From Gynuella sunshinyii YC6258 (GTDB lineage: Bacteria > Pseudomonadota > Gammaproteobacteria > Pseudomonadales > Natronospirillaceae), in assembly GCF_000940805.1 (NCBI RefSeq), contig NZ_CP007142.1, positions 782,593-846,592 on the forward strand: 64,000 nucleotides of DNA, given 5' to 3'. Every line of letters starts with the position of its first letter. The stretch's first letter is position 1. The position numbers and the translations under genes were made by a program. Of the stretch, positions 45,544 to 54,134 are shown one piece after another. A model generated the notes under the pieces. The model saw only the letters and a program-made list of their open reading frames with translations, had not been told where the DNA came from and searched no databases.

Positions 45544-46995
45544 ATGAAGCCTGATCATTTTCCCGCCTCCCCGGCACATCTGTTTGAGCATTTTTATCAG
45601 TTCAGTCAAATTCCAAGAGCTTCCGGTCAGGAGCAGCAGGTTCGTCAATACTGCCTGTCGCTGGCCGAGGAGCGTGGCCTCGAAACCCGCACGGACAGTG
45701 CCGGTAATCTGGTGATTTATGTGCCCGCCAGTGCCGGCTTTGAATCCAGACCGGCCGTCATCATTCAAAATCATCTTGATATGGTCACCGTGAAGACCGA
45801 CGACAAGGCACACGATTTTGCTCTCGATCCTCTGCATTTGCAGATCACCGATGGCTGGCTGACCGCAGACCGTACCACTCTGGGAGCTGATAATGGTATC
45901 GGTTGTGCAGCGGCACTGGCGGTGATGACGGATCCCGAAGTGCAGCACCCGGCGCTGGAACTGTTGTTCACCGTCGAAGAGGAAACCGGACTGTTCGGGG
46001 CCAGTGGTTTGGACGCAACCCTGTTATCAGGCACTCGACTGCTGAATCTGGATACTGAGGACTGGGGCGAGTTTTTCATCGGCTGCGCCGGTGGCAAGGG
46101 ATGGCGTTTGGAACGAACCCTGGACACAGAAGCCGTTCCAGCGGGTCACGTTGGTTTGCAACTGGAATTGAAAGGTCTGACCGGTGGTCATTCCGGCATC
46201 CAGATTCATCAACAACTGGGCAATGCCAATAAGCTGCTGGCTCAGTGGCTGCATCAGGCACAGCAGCTGGGCGCCCGGCTGGCGGGTTACCGTAGCGGCG
46301 TGGCACATAATGTGATTTCCCGAGAAGGGCGACTGGTGATAACCGCGCCGCAATCGACACTGCCCGAACTGGAACAATTGAGTCAGCAGTTGACTCAGCA
46401 GTGGCTGAGCTATTTGCCGGAAACGGATCATCAATTCACCCTGACATTGAATGCCGCAACATTACCGGAGAGGGTATTGCAGGGAGCTGCCCAGAAGCAG
46501 TTCATTCAGGCGTTGCAGCTGTTTCCTCATGGGGCTCAGAGTTATAACCTGCAGCAGCCTGCAGATCTGGTGGATCTGAGTGCCAACCTGGCCAAAGTCA
46601 GTCTGGAGCAGGGGCACTGGTCAATGGATGTGAGCATGCGCTTTTTTAATGCCAAAGAGGCAGAAGCGCTGGTAAACCAGTATATGGCGCTGGCGGAACT
46701 GTTTGCTCTACAACCCAAAACCCTGCTCGATTATCCGGGTTGGCAACCGGATTTCGACAGCAGCTTGCTGTTGCACGGAAAAAAAGTGTATCAGCAATTG
46801 TTTGGCGCAGAACCTGCGACCAAGGCCATCCACGCAGGCCTCGAATGCGGCATCATCAAGAGCAAAAAGCCGGATGTTGATATGCTCAGTTTTGGTCCGA
46901 CCATCAAGGGTGCGCATTCGCCGACTGAACGGCTGAATATAGCCACCGTCGAACCATTCTGGACGTTGCTGCGCGAAATTTTGAAGACCCTGTAA
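45544..46995 (+). CDS. pepD: Aminoacyl-histidine dipeptidase (M20)
   Basis: Encodes 483 residues, family length. A cytosolic metallopeptidase that splits Xaa-His dipeptides such as carnosine. Metal and catalytic motifs: NHLDMV (His, Asp), [24 protein letters not shown] (catalytic Glu), [10 protein letters not shown] and a C-terminal HAGLECG (His). An M20 dimerisation insert lies between. Start ATG 45544. Confidence 0.93.
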   Translation: MKPDHFPASPAHLFEHFYQFSQIPRASGQEQQVRQYCLSLAEERGLETRTDSAGNLVIYVPASAGFESRPAVIIQNHLDMVTVKTDDKAHDFALDPLHLQITDGWLTADRTTLGADNGIGCAAALAVMTDPEVQHPALELLFTVEEETGLFGASGLDATLLSGTRLLNLDTEDWGEFFIGCAGGKGWRLERTLDTEAVPAGHVGLQLELKGLTGGHSGIQIHQQLGNANKLLAQWLHQAQQLGARLAGYRSGVAHNVISREGRLVITAPQSTLPELEQLSQQLTQQWLSYLPETDHQFTLTLNAATLPERVLQGAAQKQFIQALQLFPHGAQSYNLQQPADLVDLSANLAKVSLEQGHWSMDVSMRFFNAKEAEALVNQYMALAELFALQPKTLLDYPGWQPDFDSSLLLHGKKVYQQLFGAEPATKAIHAGLECGIIKSKKPDVDMLSFGPTIKGAHSPTERLNIATVEPFWTLLREILKTL

Positions 46996-47029
46996 TGCTC
47001 AAACGAGCGGCCAAATAGAAGGAGGTTTC

Positions 47030-47485
47030 ATGCATATCTGGGTAGACGCTGATGCGGTTCCGAAGGTGATTAAGGAAGTGCTGATCAAGGCGTCAATGCG
47101 CACCGGTCTGCCTCTGACCTTTGTGGCCAATCAACCGGTGGCGACGCCATCGGTACCTCATATTCGCAGTCTGCAGGTGGAAAAAGGTTTCGATATTGCC
47201 GATAACGAAATTGTCCGCAGGACTCAGCTGAATGATCTGGTGATCACTTCGGACATTCCTCTGGCTGCAGAGGCATTGGAAAAGGGAGCCCATGTTCTGA
47301 GTCCGAGGGGGGAACGATTCACCGCCAATACCATCGGTGCGCGTCTGAACATGCGTGACTTCATGGATACCATGCGCGCCAGCGGTGTGCCTCAACAGGG
47401 TGGCCCGCCGCCACTGAATCAGCAGGACCGACGAGAGTTTGCCAATCAACTGGACCGCCTGCTGGCGAAAGCCGTTAAATATTAA
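47030..47485 (+). CDS. YaiI/YqxD (DUF188) family protein
   Basis: Encodes 151 residues, typical for the family, starting [18 protein letters not shown] with AAGGAGG upstream. Conserved motifs are DADAVP, the central [16 protein letters not shown] and LSPRGERFT, with a PIN-like acidic arrangement. Biochemical role not established; nuclease activity is possible. It follows pepD by 35 bp and may be cotranscribed. Confidence 0.92.
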   Translation: MHIWVDADAVPKVIKEVLIKASMRTGLPLTFVANQPVATPSVPHIRSLQVEKGFDIADNEIVRRTQLNDLVITSDIPLAAEALEKGAHVLSPRGERFTANTIGARLNMRDFMDTMRASGVPQQGGPPPLNQQDRREFANQLDRLLAKAVKY

Positions 47486-47628
47486 TGGATCATATGAACG
47501 GACATTTATAGATCTTGAGCTGATTGCTCAAAACAAAAAACTGGTCAAGTCGTTCTTTCAGGCACAATCGGTATCCTTTGCTGCCGGCTAGTTAATAAGT
47601 TACAAAGCTGTTGTCGAAGGAAGCTTTA

Positions 47629-47954
47629 TCTATTACTTCAGAAAGCTTTTAAAGAAGCATTAGATCAGGCCGAGTCTTGCATTAAAATGCAAAACCGTGA
47701 GGACGAAGTAAAGAGGCAAAATCGACATACAGAAAGTGCTGTATTTGGAATGAACTATGACACAGACCCTAATGAAAATGCTGAAATATATAAGAATATA
47801 TCGGAATGTCTGGGGATTGGATCAAGCCAGGAGTTATGCAGTGGAGCTTGGATATTTCATAGATTGGGCTTCGATTTATGCTACGAGCTTTAATGGAAAA
47901 ATTCCAAAAAAAGATTCCGAATTTCTTGATGCAGATTTACTCAGAGAGGAGTAA
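47629..47954 (+). pseudogene. Frameshifted fragment of an unknown gene
   Basis: One frame reads AFKEALDQAESCIKMQNRED and onward to YKNI, then coding sense continues in another frame as LDQARSYAVELGYFIDWASI to a stop at 47954. No start is evident and the product is unrecognised. Probably decayed. Confidence 0.35.
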
Positions 47955-47994
47955 GGAAAATAGGAAATCACGGACAAATCGAGACGAATACAAT

Positions 47995-48870
47995 TCAAAC
48001 CAGCCTGTTCTGACAAACTCTCTCCACCAGCACTTTCAGCTTGATCACTTCCGATTCCAGGTACTTCAATTCTTCTTCTGTAATTTCGTAATGTTCCGAA
48101 TAACGCGCTTCAACATAGGCTCGCTGCAAACGTCGGAAACAGCGCCGATGAAATTTACTGTCGAGCGGAAAAATGCCGGCAAAGTCGGCGTCAATCTGTA
48201 TGCAAAAATGTTGTAGCTTTTCGATATTGTGGGTTTTGGGCAGGTAGTTAGTGCAGGTGAGGAGTACACAAGCATAAAACCGTTCAGTGACCTGATGAAG
48301 GTTGAATGCAGCAACATTAATCATGGACTCCTTATAAGCATATTGATATAGCTTGAAAAAATCATTTGCAGAAACAAACCACTGATCATAATGCTTCTGC
48401 GCAATCTCGCGTTGTTCTGCGTCGGTTAAATTCCCGGGTAGTGCCAGCGGCCTGGGGGTTGCTGCAAACAACTCAATGCCTTCCTCCCGGATATCCTTAA
48501 AGAAATAGTGACCCTGAACCAGCCGGTTATTCACATCTTCCAGGTCATGCACAATCAACCCGAGCGGCGCAGAAGTGACCTTTCGGCCGATCTCTTCTTC
48601 TGCCCGTTGCCAGACGATATCCTCATCCACCAGCGTCGGCTTGTTCACCACCACCAGAATATCGTAATCACTGATATAACCATTCTCCGGATCATTCACC
48701 CAGGTACCCTTGGCGTGACTGCCAAAGAGAATGATTTTCAAAATCCGGTATTCGGTTTTACTCCCGGTCTTGCCTTGCAGATAATCCTCCAGGGTATCGC
48801 GCAGGATGGTTGAGATACACTGGAGCTCGTGCTGTTTGGCTTCCGGTAGATGATCAAGGCTGGTTTTCAT
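47995..48870 (-). CDS. Nucleotidyltransferase-HEPN fusion protein
   Basis: Encodes 291 residues from ATG 48870 (MKTSLDHLPEAKQHEL, the usual family start; an ATG at 48939 is less likely). The N-terminal MNT domain has LFGSHAKG and SDYDILVVV (the GSx10DxD pattern). The C-terminal HEPN-like helical domain ends with YVEARYSEHYEIT. MNT and HEPN proteins usually form toxin-antitoxin pairs in which MNT modifies and silences the HEPN ribonuclease; here both are on one chain. It is just left of the cassette array. Confidence 0.8.
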   Translation of the reverse strand: MKTSLDHLPEAKQHELQCISTILRDTLEDYLQGKTGSKTEYRILKIILFGSHAKGTWVNDPENGYISDYDILVVVNKPTLVDEDIVWQRAEEEIGRKVTSAPLGLIVHDLEDVNNRLVQGHYFFKDIREEGIELFAATPRPLALPGNLTDAEQREIAQKHYDQWFVSANDFFKLYQYAYKESMINVAAFNLHQVTERFYACVLLTCTNYLPKTHNIEKLQHFCIQIDADFAGIFPLDSKFHRRCFRRLQRAYVEARYSEHYEITEEELKYLESEVIKLKVLVERVCQNRLV

Positions 48871-48939
48871 GGTGATAACGACGGATTCTAAAATGCATTT
48901 GGGTAGCTTAGTCTGAGGGTTGACCGCTGGAATGTCCAT

Positions 48940-49481
48940 AGACTGGCCGTGAGTAGGGAGCCGTGGTTTGTAGGGGTGTATAGAGGAGTCGTGGAGACCG
49001 AAACCAGTGATTGAGCCTGTGACAAATCACAGCGCTGTTAATTGTTTTTCGGGTATCGATTGTTTGCATTTTACACGTCCCTGTCAGCATTATTTATAAG
49101 ACACAGTATTCATAAACAGTGTGTATAAAATAACACCTATTTTTTTGCGATAAATGTCATAAATAATCATGCCTTAAGACTCAGTATCCAGATATTCGCT
49201 GGATACTCGGTCTGCAGACATAGTATCCGGAATAATGAGCTGAAAATACGATACTTGTCTGGTTGGTTAAGTATCATGGATATTCTATAAAGCCATGAAT
49301 TCAGTGGCCTGCAGGCGACCGATTTTTCCGGATACTGCGTCTCCAGACCGAATATCCAACGAGCGAAATTGACAGAAATGGGCTGTGTGCCTATGTTGAT
49401 GGGGTTTGATGAGACTGAGTGAGTTTGGCTGCTCAGGAAAAAGCGTCTTCTGGATATTTTGTCAGCGGATGTGGAATAACT
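48940..49481. other. Intergenic stretch left of the attC array
   Basis: No gene seen and no integron integrase. It contains the inverted repeats described at 49183-49357, and ends in GTTAGGT (49482-49488), which fits the GTTRRRY recombination core and may be the left border of the first cassette. Confidence 0.5.
49183..49357. repeat. GTATCC/GGATAC inverted-repeat cluster
   Basis: A perfect 9 bp palindrome AGTATCCAG...CTGGATACT (49183-49207) overlaps the left arm (49201-49230) of a larger inverted repeat whose right arm is 49328-49357, matching at about 25 of 30 positions. The spacer is about 97 bp. It looks like a small dispersed repeat or miniature element. Confidence 0.55.
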
Positions 49482-49494
49482 GTTAGGTGAGCAC

Positions 49495-49956
49495 ATGGAT
49501 CGGAGATTTTTTCTAGCTGTAATTATCGTAATGCTGAGTTCATTTGCATACTCACACCAGGACAGGATTATTCAAGTTGGTTCTGATGGTGGACTGATTG
49601 GGTTACCTGATGAATATCTGCCTGCATCGATAAATGTGCGAGAAGGACAGATATCAATAGGTGGCACTACTCTTAATATGCCTCCCTGTGTTTTTAAATA
49701 TTTCCAAGATCATGAGTCCTATGATCTTTCCGTCACAAGTTCTTGGTATCATCAAAGGTCCTCACTTCCTCCGTATATCCAATTTAAAGTTTCACCTAAG
49801 AACAAAGATTTTGAGTACTCGCTCCTTTTCGCATTAAAGGGGTTAAAAGTCATCGATTTTGAGGTAATAACACATCCAAACAAGGGTGTTACTTCATTTC
49901 ACACAATAGACATAGGTGAGCGCTGCAAAAAGTCCATAGAGCGTGCATATGAATAA
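49495..49956 (+). CDS. Cassette 1: exported hypothetical protein
   Basis: Encodes 153 residues with a signal peptide (MDRRFFLAVIIVMLSSFAYS). The mature part is beta-rich. Not recognised. GTTAGGT 7 nt upstream is the likely cassette border; the first attC follows 11 bp after the stop. Confidence 0.6.
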   Translation: MDRRFFLAVIIVMLSSFAYSHQDRIIQVGSDGGLIGLPDEYLPASINVREGQISIGGTTLNMPPCVFKYFQDHESYDLSVTSSWYHQRSSLPPYIQFKVSPKNKDFEYSLLFALKGLKVIDFEVITHPNKGVTSFHTIDIGERCKKSIERAYE

Positions 49957-49967
49957 GTTCAATCACC

Positions 49968-50057
49968 TAACAAACACAACCACGTTAGCCCCTGCGGGGC
50001 CGGACCTCCACTCCTCGGCTTCGCCGCTGCGTTCCGGCCCGTGTTGTGGGCGTTAGG
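49968..50057 (+). repeat. attC site 1
   Basis: TAACAAACACAACCACGTTA ... TGTTGTGGGCGTTAG, about 90 bp with long inverted arms (CGGGGCCGGA / TCCGGCCC). Confidence 0.85.
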
Positions 50058-50063
50058 GCCCAT

Positions 50064-50099
50064 ATGAAGAAAGCCTTGGTCATCGTTGGTGCTGATTAG
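50064..50099 (+). CDS. Cassette 2: 12-codon mini-ORF
   Basis: Only about 46 bp separate attC 1 and attC 2. It holds ATG AAG AAA ... GAT TAG (MKKALVIVGAD). It may be an ORF-less cassette, a leader peptide or a deletion remnant. Confidence 0.25.
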   Translation: MKKALVIVGAD

Positions 50100-50102
50100 C
50101 CC

Positions 50103-50184
50103 TAACAAACGCGTAAACACGGGTCGCACAAAGCTGCGCCGCTTCGCTCTGCATCTTTGTGCGCCCGGTTATGCGAAACGTTAT
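50103..50184 (+). repeat. attC site 2
   Basis: TAACAAACGCGTAAACACGG ... ATGCGAAACGTTATG, with inverted arms GCACAAAG / CTTTGTGC. Confidence 0.85.
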
Positions 50185-50198
50185 GTGTACGAGAGATT

Positions 50199-50423
50199 AT
50201 GAGCAAAGAAGTGAAAATTACACTCACTGAAGATGAAGCGTGGGTGCTCTTCGAGTTAACCCGAAGGTTCAGTGACAGCAGTAAACTCAGCATTGAAGAT
50301 CAGGCTGAGGAACGAGCACTCTGGAATCTATGCTGTATCTTCGAAAAAAGCTTGCATCAGGAATCAGAAGTTGGATACAACGAGTTCATTGCACAGTGCC
50401 GAGAAAGGCTCCGTGATGAATGA
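50199..50423 (+). CDS. Cassette 3: small hypothetical protein
   Basis: Encodes 74 residues from ATG 50199 (MSKEVKITLTEDEAWVLFEL), acidic and helical. GAGA lies upstream. It resembles small acidic proteins common in integron cassettes; function unknown. Confidence 0.55.
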   Translation: MSKEVKITLTEDEAWVLFELTRRFSDSSKLSIEDQAEERALWNLCCIFEKSLHQESEVGYNEFIAQCRERLRDE

Positions 50424-50437
50424 CCGTAAGCAAAACA

Positions 50438-50508
50438 TAACAAGCGCATGTTGTCACCCCTACGGGGCTGGGACCTCCGTTCCGTCAGCCCCATGGCACG
50501 GTGTTATG
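50438..50508 (+). repeat. attC site 3
   Basis: Short site of about 70 bp: TAACAAGCGCATGTTGTCAC ... GCACGGTGTTATG, with arms GGGGCTGG / CAGCCCC. Confidence 0.8.
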
Positions 50509-50528
50509 TGCCTCTAAGGAGAATAAGG

Positions 50529-50615
50529 TTGGACACCAAAGTAATATACGTTGAAAGAGATAAGCGAGTTATAGTCAAATCTGGTGTACAGACAATTAAG
50601 TGCAGGAATACTTAA
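50529..50615 (+). CDS. Cassette 4: short leader ORF coupled to the VF530 gene
   Basis: A 28-codon frame from TTG 50529 ([20 protein letters not shown]) with AAGGAGAATAAGG upstream. Its stop overlaps the next ATG (TAATG), implying translational coupling. Too short to classify; it might be a fragment. Confidence 0.35.
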   Translation: MDTKVIYVERDKRVIVKSGVQTIKCRNT

Positions 50616-50830
50616 TGAATCAACAGCCCAATAATCCTTTACATGGTTTGTCATTGGAAAAAATTTTAACGCGTCTGGTTGAACATTTTGGCTGGGATGG
50701 TCTTTATGAGCAAATTCGTATTAACTGTTTTTCGAATGATCCCTCAATCAAATCTTCGCTTAAATTTTTACGCAAAACTCAGTGGGCAAGAGATAAAGTT
50801 GAAGCATTGTACATTCGAACTTTTAGTTAG
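50615..50830 (+). CDS. Cassette 4: VF530-family DNA-binding protein
   Basis: Encodes 71 residues from ATG 50615, AGGAA 6 nt upstream. Matches VF530/DUF2132 closely: [51 protein letters not shown] and KVEALY. The family is small, helical and reported as double-stranded DNA binding, and it recurs as an integron cassette. Chromosomal role not known. Confidence 0.85.
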   Translation: MNQQPNNPLHGLSLEKILTRLVEHFGWDGLYEQIRINCFSNDPSIKSSLKFLRKTQWARDKVEALYIRTFS

Positions 50831-50853
50831 TTGATATAGTTTGCCAAAACGCA

Positions 50854-50946
50854 TAACAAGGCGCAGCAATTCGCACACTTTGTATGCCGGACCTCCACAA
50901 GCTACGCTTGTTCCGGCCGTTGTGCGCGCCTTAGAATTGTTTCCTC
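50854..50946 (+). repeat. attC site 4 (degenerate end)
   Basis: TAACAAGGCGCAGCAATTCG ... TGTGCGCGCCTTAG. The final core is CTTAG in place of GTTAG, which should reduce recombination. Confidence 0.75.
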
Positions 50947-51111
50947 ACTTTGTAAGTGAGCATTCTGTGACACTGACAAATCCGTGACGGGTACATAGGT
51001 AAAATCAGGTGTCATTCAACGTCAGTCGTTGGGTGTCAGGTAATCAGGAGTTGGCTCAGTCTAGTGGCAATTGTGATTTGAAGTTCAGCAGTTTCCCGGT
51101 CATGCCAATTC
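50941..51111 (+). other. Gene-less cassette carrying a duplicated array-end sequence
   Basis: No gene seen between attC 4 and attC 5. Its first ~40 bp, including palindrome TCACTTTGTAAGTGA, match 59401-59440, the sequence just beyond the last attC of the array. This suggests an older array end now internal. Confidence 0.6.
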
Positions 51112-51163
51112 TAACAATACAAAGCTGCGGACCACTGTCGTGCCCGCAGTTTTAGGCGTTAGC
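51112..51163 (+). repeat. attC site 5
   Basis: Short site: TAACAATACAAAGCTGCGGA ... CCGCAGTTTTAGGCGTTAG, arms CTGCGG / CCGCAG. Confidence 0.8.
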
Positions 51164-51178
51164 CCTCAGAAGGAAACC

Positions 51179-51994
51179 ATGCATAAACTACATATAGCAT
51201 TGATATTGATAATCCTTACGCTATTTCTTTCTTCGTGTAGTCAAGAGGAATTAAGTGAAAGATTTATCCCAAAAGAAGAGTCCAGCTTTGCTAAAGATTA
51301 CTTATCGAAGTTACGAGGAAGAGATTTTACTTATGTCAAAGGTTTCCTGAGCCCAGAGTTAGATGCTCAAGTTACTGATGAGCTTCTAGAACAAATGGCA
51401 GCATATTTTAGAGATGGTGAACCGCTCTCAGTAAAAATAATTGGCTCACAGGTCAATGTGTTTAGTGGGCAATGGCAAGGTAACTTCACTTTTGAATATC
51501 AGTTCGAAAGCGGTTGGAACCTCGCAAATACTGTACTTAAGAAAACTGATAGCGGCTATCAAGTTATAGGCATCCACGTATACCAAACTGAAGCGTCCCA
51601 AAAGGAACTAAACGCTTTTGGTTTATCTTCAAAATCAGGGTTGCAGTATTTAGTGCTGTGTTTAGCTGTTTTAGTGCCGCTTTTTATTCTCTTCACTTTA
51701 ATTGTATGTATTCGCACGCCTATTCAACGAAAAAAATGGCTGTGGATTATCTTTGTTCTTTTTGGGTTCGGGGCTATCCAGGTAAATTGGACAAATGGCG
51801 CATATGCTTTTCAATTGATAAGCGTTCATCTTTTCGGTGCGTCGGCAACTGCTGCTGGCCCAGGCGCCCCATGGATTGTGTCTGCTTCAGTTCCACTAGG
51901 AGCGCTGGTGTTTTGGTTGCGGCGCAAATCTTTGATCGAAAGGGCTAACAAATCAAGCCAGCAGGACGCCAGCGATGCTGGTGCCTCTGCTTGA
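51179..51994 (+). CDS. Cassette 6: lipoprotein-like membrane protein, unknown function
   Basis: Encodes 271 residues from ATG 51179, AGGAAA upstream. The N-terminus ends LFLSSCS, a lipobox-like Cys, so it may be lipid-anchored. A ~120-residue alpha/beta domain follows, then about three membrane segments near residues 160-250. The C-terminal codons run into the palindrome of attC 6, which a group II intron has split. Not recognised further. Confidence 0.6.
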   Translation: MHKLHIALILIILTLFLSSCSQEELSERFIPKEESSFAKDYLSKLRGRDFTYVKGFLSPELDAQVTDELLEQMAAYFRDGEPLSVKIIGSQVNVFSGQWQGNFTFEYQFESGWNLANTVLKKTDSGYQVIGIHVYQTEASQKELNAFGLSSKSGLQYLVLCLAVLVPLFILFTLIVCIRTPIQRKKWLWIIFVLFGFGAIQVNWTNGAYAFQLISVHLFGASATAAGPGAPWIVSASVPLGALVFWLRRKSLIERANKSSQQDASDAGASA

Positions 51995-51998
51995 AGCG
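51946..51998 (+). repeat. attC site 6, split by an intron
   Basis: TAACAAATCAAGCCAGCAGG ... CCTCTGCTTGAAGC shows the left part and arms (TCAAGC / GCTTGA), but the GTTRRRY end is missing and intron sequence GTGTGCCAGG follows. Confidence 0.65.
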
Positions 51999-52762
51999 TG
52001 TGTGCCAGGCATGGCAATTAACTAGAGAGGTGCAAGTCCTCTTGCCGGGTTTTCGTAGAGCCGAAGGCTAGGAAAAGGGCAAGAGCAAACTCGTGAGGGA
52101 ATGTCTGAAGGAAGCCTAATCCAAAATCGTGTGGCGATGAAAAAGAACCTAATATGAGGTGTGACGTAAGTGAGACGAGTGGGCACGTAACTGCGAAGTC
52201 TTCCATCTGCGATTGGCTTACGTTTTATAAATTAGGCGTACATGCGAGGAAAGTTAATTGTCTTACCCTGGGAGATCTCTTGTAGCTGCGCTGGGAATCT
52301 GCTTGCAGATGAAAACCGCTGAGGATAAAGCAATTTATCCCGATCGCTCAAGAGAAGTCAGCAGAAGGCATAGTACCGGTGATTACTCGGCCGATTAAAT
52401 CGGAAGTGCATGTCTAAGGGAAGGCCCGAACGGTACCCGCTGAGATGCGGGTTTGAATGAAGAGAGTCGTTGTTTAAGAGTGAATATGAATAGTGCATCT
52501 GAGCTAGATGAAATTCGTGTTGGACAATTAAAAGAGGACGCTCCGGTTCATGATATTCAGTTAATGGAGAAGGTCGTAGAGGCGTTTAATCTACGCTGTG
52601 CTCTCCATAAAGTGCAATAAAGGCAAGCGCGGGTATAGACGGGCAAGACCGTGGACGACCTGCCAGCGTATTTAAAACAGCACTGGCCTGGCATTAAATC
52701 ACAGCTCCTTGATGGCACCTACCAACCGAAGGCGGTGAAGTAAGTCATGATACCGAAACCGG
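51998..52762 (+). mobile_element. Truncated group IIC-type (attC-targeting) intron
   Basis: The 5' end begins GTGTGCCAGGCATGGC, as in bacterial class C introns, inside an attC. A structured RNA region runs to about 52485. A decayed intron-encoded reverse transcriptase starts at ATG 52486 (MNSASELDEIRVGQLKEDAP) and, after frame breaks, reads TVDDLPAYLKQHWPGI and VMIPKPGV, typical of the RT N-terminus. The rest of the RT, domain V and the 3' exon junction are gone; sequence switches to a TIR gene at about 52762. It cannot splice or move. Confidence 0.82.
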
Positions 52763-53137
52763 GTGTTCGTACGTCCTCTTGCTGAAACGCTAGAAAATAT
52801 AGGGGTTAAGGTTTGGTATGATGAATTTACCCTAAAGGTTGGAGATAGCTTGAGAAAAAGTATTGATCAAGGTCTGGTTCGATCTCGTTTTGGTACTGTT
52901 ATTCTATCGTCGGCTTTTTGTTCAAAAAACTGGACTCAGTATGAGCTAGACTCAATGGTTGCTAGAGAAATGAATGGCCACAAAATGATACTGCCGATAT
53001 GGCACAAAATAACTAAAACTGAAGTAATCAACTTCAGTCCTGCTATCGCGGATAAAGTGGCTTTAAATACGTCTTTGCAAAGTATTGAAGAAATAGCCGG
53101 AGAACTGGCGGAAGTGATTTTGGCTTCAAAGGCATAA
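52763..53137 (+). CDS. Cassette 7: TIR-domain protein lacking its N-terminus
   Basis: Reads 124 residues (FVRPLAETLENIGVKVWYDE and onward). It matches TIR domains from the second helix on: WYDEFTLKVGDSLRKSIDQG, VILSSAFCSKNWTQYELDSM with the putative NADase Glu about residue 61, and MILPIWHKIT. The usual opening (YDVFISHASEDK-type strand A) is missing because the gene joins the truncated intron. GTG 52763 may not be a real start. Bacterial TIR proteins often hydrolyse NAD in defence; this remnant is probably inactive. Confidence 0.7.
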   Translation: MFVRPLAETLENIGVKVWYDEFTLKVGDSLRKSIDQGLVRSRFGTVILSSAFCSKNWTQYELDSMVAREMNGHKMILPIWHKITKTEVINFSPAIADKVALNTSLQSIEEIAGELAEVILASKA

Positions 53138-53202
53138 CAAAGCGCTGCTATCGGACAAATTTTCTGCTGCTCTCCAAATTTGCCGCAGAGCGCGGCGTTA
53201 GC
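53135..53202 (+). repeat. attC site 7
   Basis: TAACAAAGCGCTGCTATCGG ... GCGCGGCGTTAG, arms ACAAATTT / CAAATTTG. Confidence 0.85.
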
Positions 53203-53218
53203 TTTCAAGGAGAGTTTA

Positions 53219-54064
53219 GTGGGTACAGCAGAAGCTTCTAATAATCTTTGGGGTAATAAGCTTTACCAGCAAAGAGCGCGGGAAGCATTCCCTTTCCTTG
53301 TGAGGCAGGCGCTCATAGGGGAACCTATATATTATTCAGATTTAGCTGAAGAAATGGGAATGCCAAATGAACGTAACTTAAATTATGTTCTAGGGTGCAT
53401 AGGAACCACTATCCTTGAGTTATCGAAACAGAAAAATGAAGATATACCGCCGATTCAATGCTTGGTTATAAACAAAGCAACTAAATTACCAGGTGAGGGG
53501 TTTGGTTGGTTTATCTCTGAAGCTGATTTCAAAAAACTAGATACAAAGCAAAAGCGCCTTGTTGTTAATGGGCAACTTTCTAAAATTTATTCCTATCCCC
53601 GGTGGTTAAAACTATTAGATGAATTGGGTTTAAACCCACCCAATTTTCCAGTGCCTATTATGCAAAAATCAATGGGCGCTGGAGGCGAAGGCGAGGCGCA
53701 CAAGAAATTAAAGGAATTTATCGCGAATAATCCTACTGTAGTTGGTCTACCTCTAAGCTGTCCCAAGGGCGAAGCCGAGTTTAATTTACACTCTGGTGAC
53801 TCAGTGGATGTCGTGTTTTCATGGCGTAACGAAATTATTGCTGTCGAAGTAAAATCCTTTATTTCTGATGTAGGTGATATTCATCGGGGCCTATATCAAT
53901 GTGTTAAATATCAAGCAGTTCTTGAGGCTATGCTTGGCATACAAGGTAAGCCGAAGAATGTCAGAACACTTTTGTTATTGGAAGGTAATTTCCCAAAAGA
54001 GCTTGTAAGCACTAAGAACATGCTTGGAATTGATGTCTTATCCAATATCACAGTCAAAAGCTAA
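53219..54064 (+). CDS. Cassette 8: PD-(D/E)XK nuclease-like protein
   Basis: Encodes 281 residues from GTG 53219 with AAGGAGAG upstream. The N-terminal ~150 residues are helical (REAFPFLVRQAL, YYSDLAEEMGM). The C-terminal part shows DSVDVVFSWRNEIIAVEVKS with Asp about 197, Glu about 210 and Lys about 212, the D...ExK nuclease-fold pattern, then Gln/Tyr-rich helices. Possibly a restriction or defence nuclease. Longer than most cassette genes. Function inferred. Confidence 0.65.
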   Translation: MGTAEASNNLWGNKLYQQRAREAFPFLVRQALIGEPIYYSDLAEEMGMPNERNLNYVLGCIGTTILELSKQKNEDIPPIQCLVINKATKLPGEGFGWFISEADFKKLDTKQKRLVVNGQLSKIYSYPRWLKLLDELGLNPPNFPVPIMQKSMGAGGEGEAHKKLKEFIANNPTVVGLPLSCPKGEAEFNLHSGDSVDVVFSWRNEIIAVEVKSFISDVGDIHRGLYQCVKYQAVLEAMLGIQGKPKNVRTLLLLEGNFPKELVSTKNMLGIDVLSNITVKS

Positions 54065-54131
54065 CAAGCGCATGTTGTCGGACTGGTTTTCCGCTGCGCT
54101 CCAAACCAGCCGCAAATGCGGGCTGTAGCCA
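54062..54131 (+). repeat. attC site 8 (degenerate end)
   Basis: TAACAAGCGCATGTTGTCGG ... AAATGCGGGCTGTAGCC. The end reads TGTAGC in place of GTTAGC. Confidence 0.75.
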
Positions 54132-54134
54132 AAT

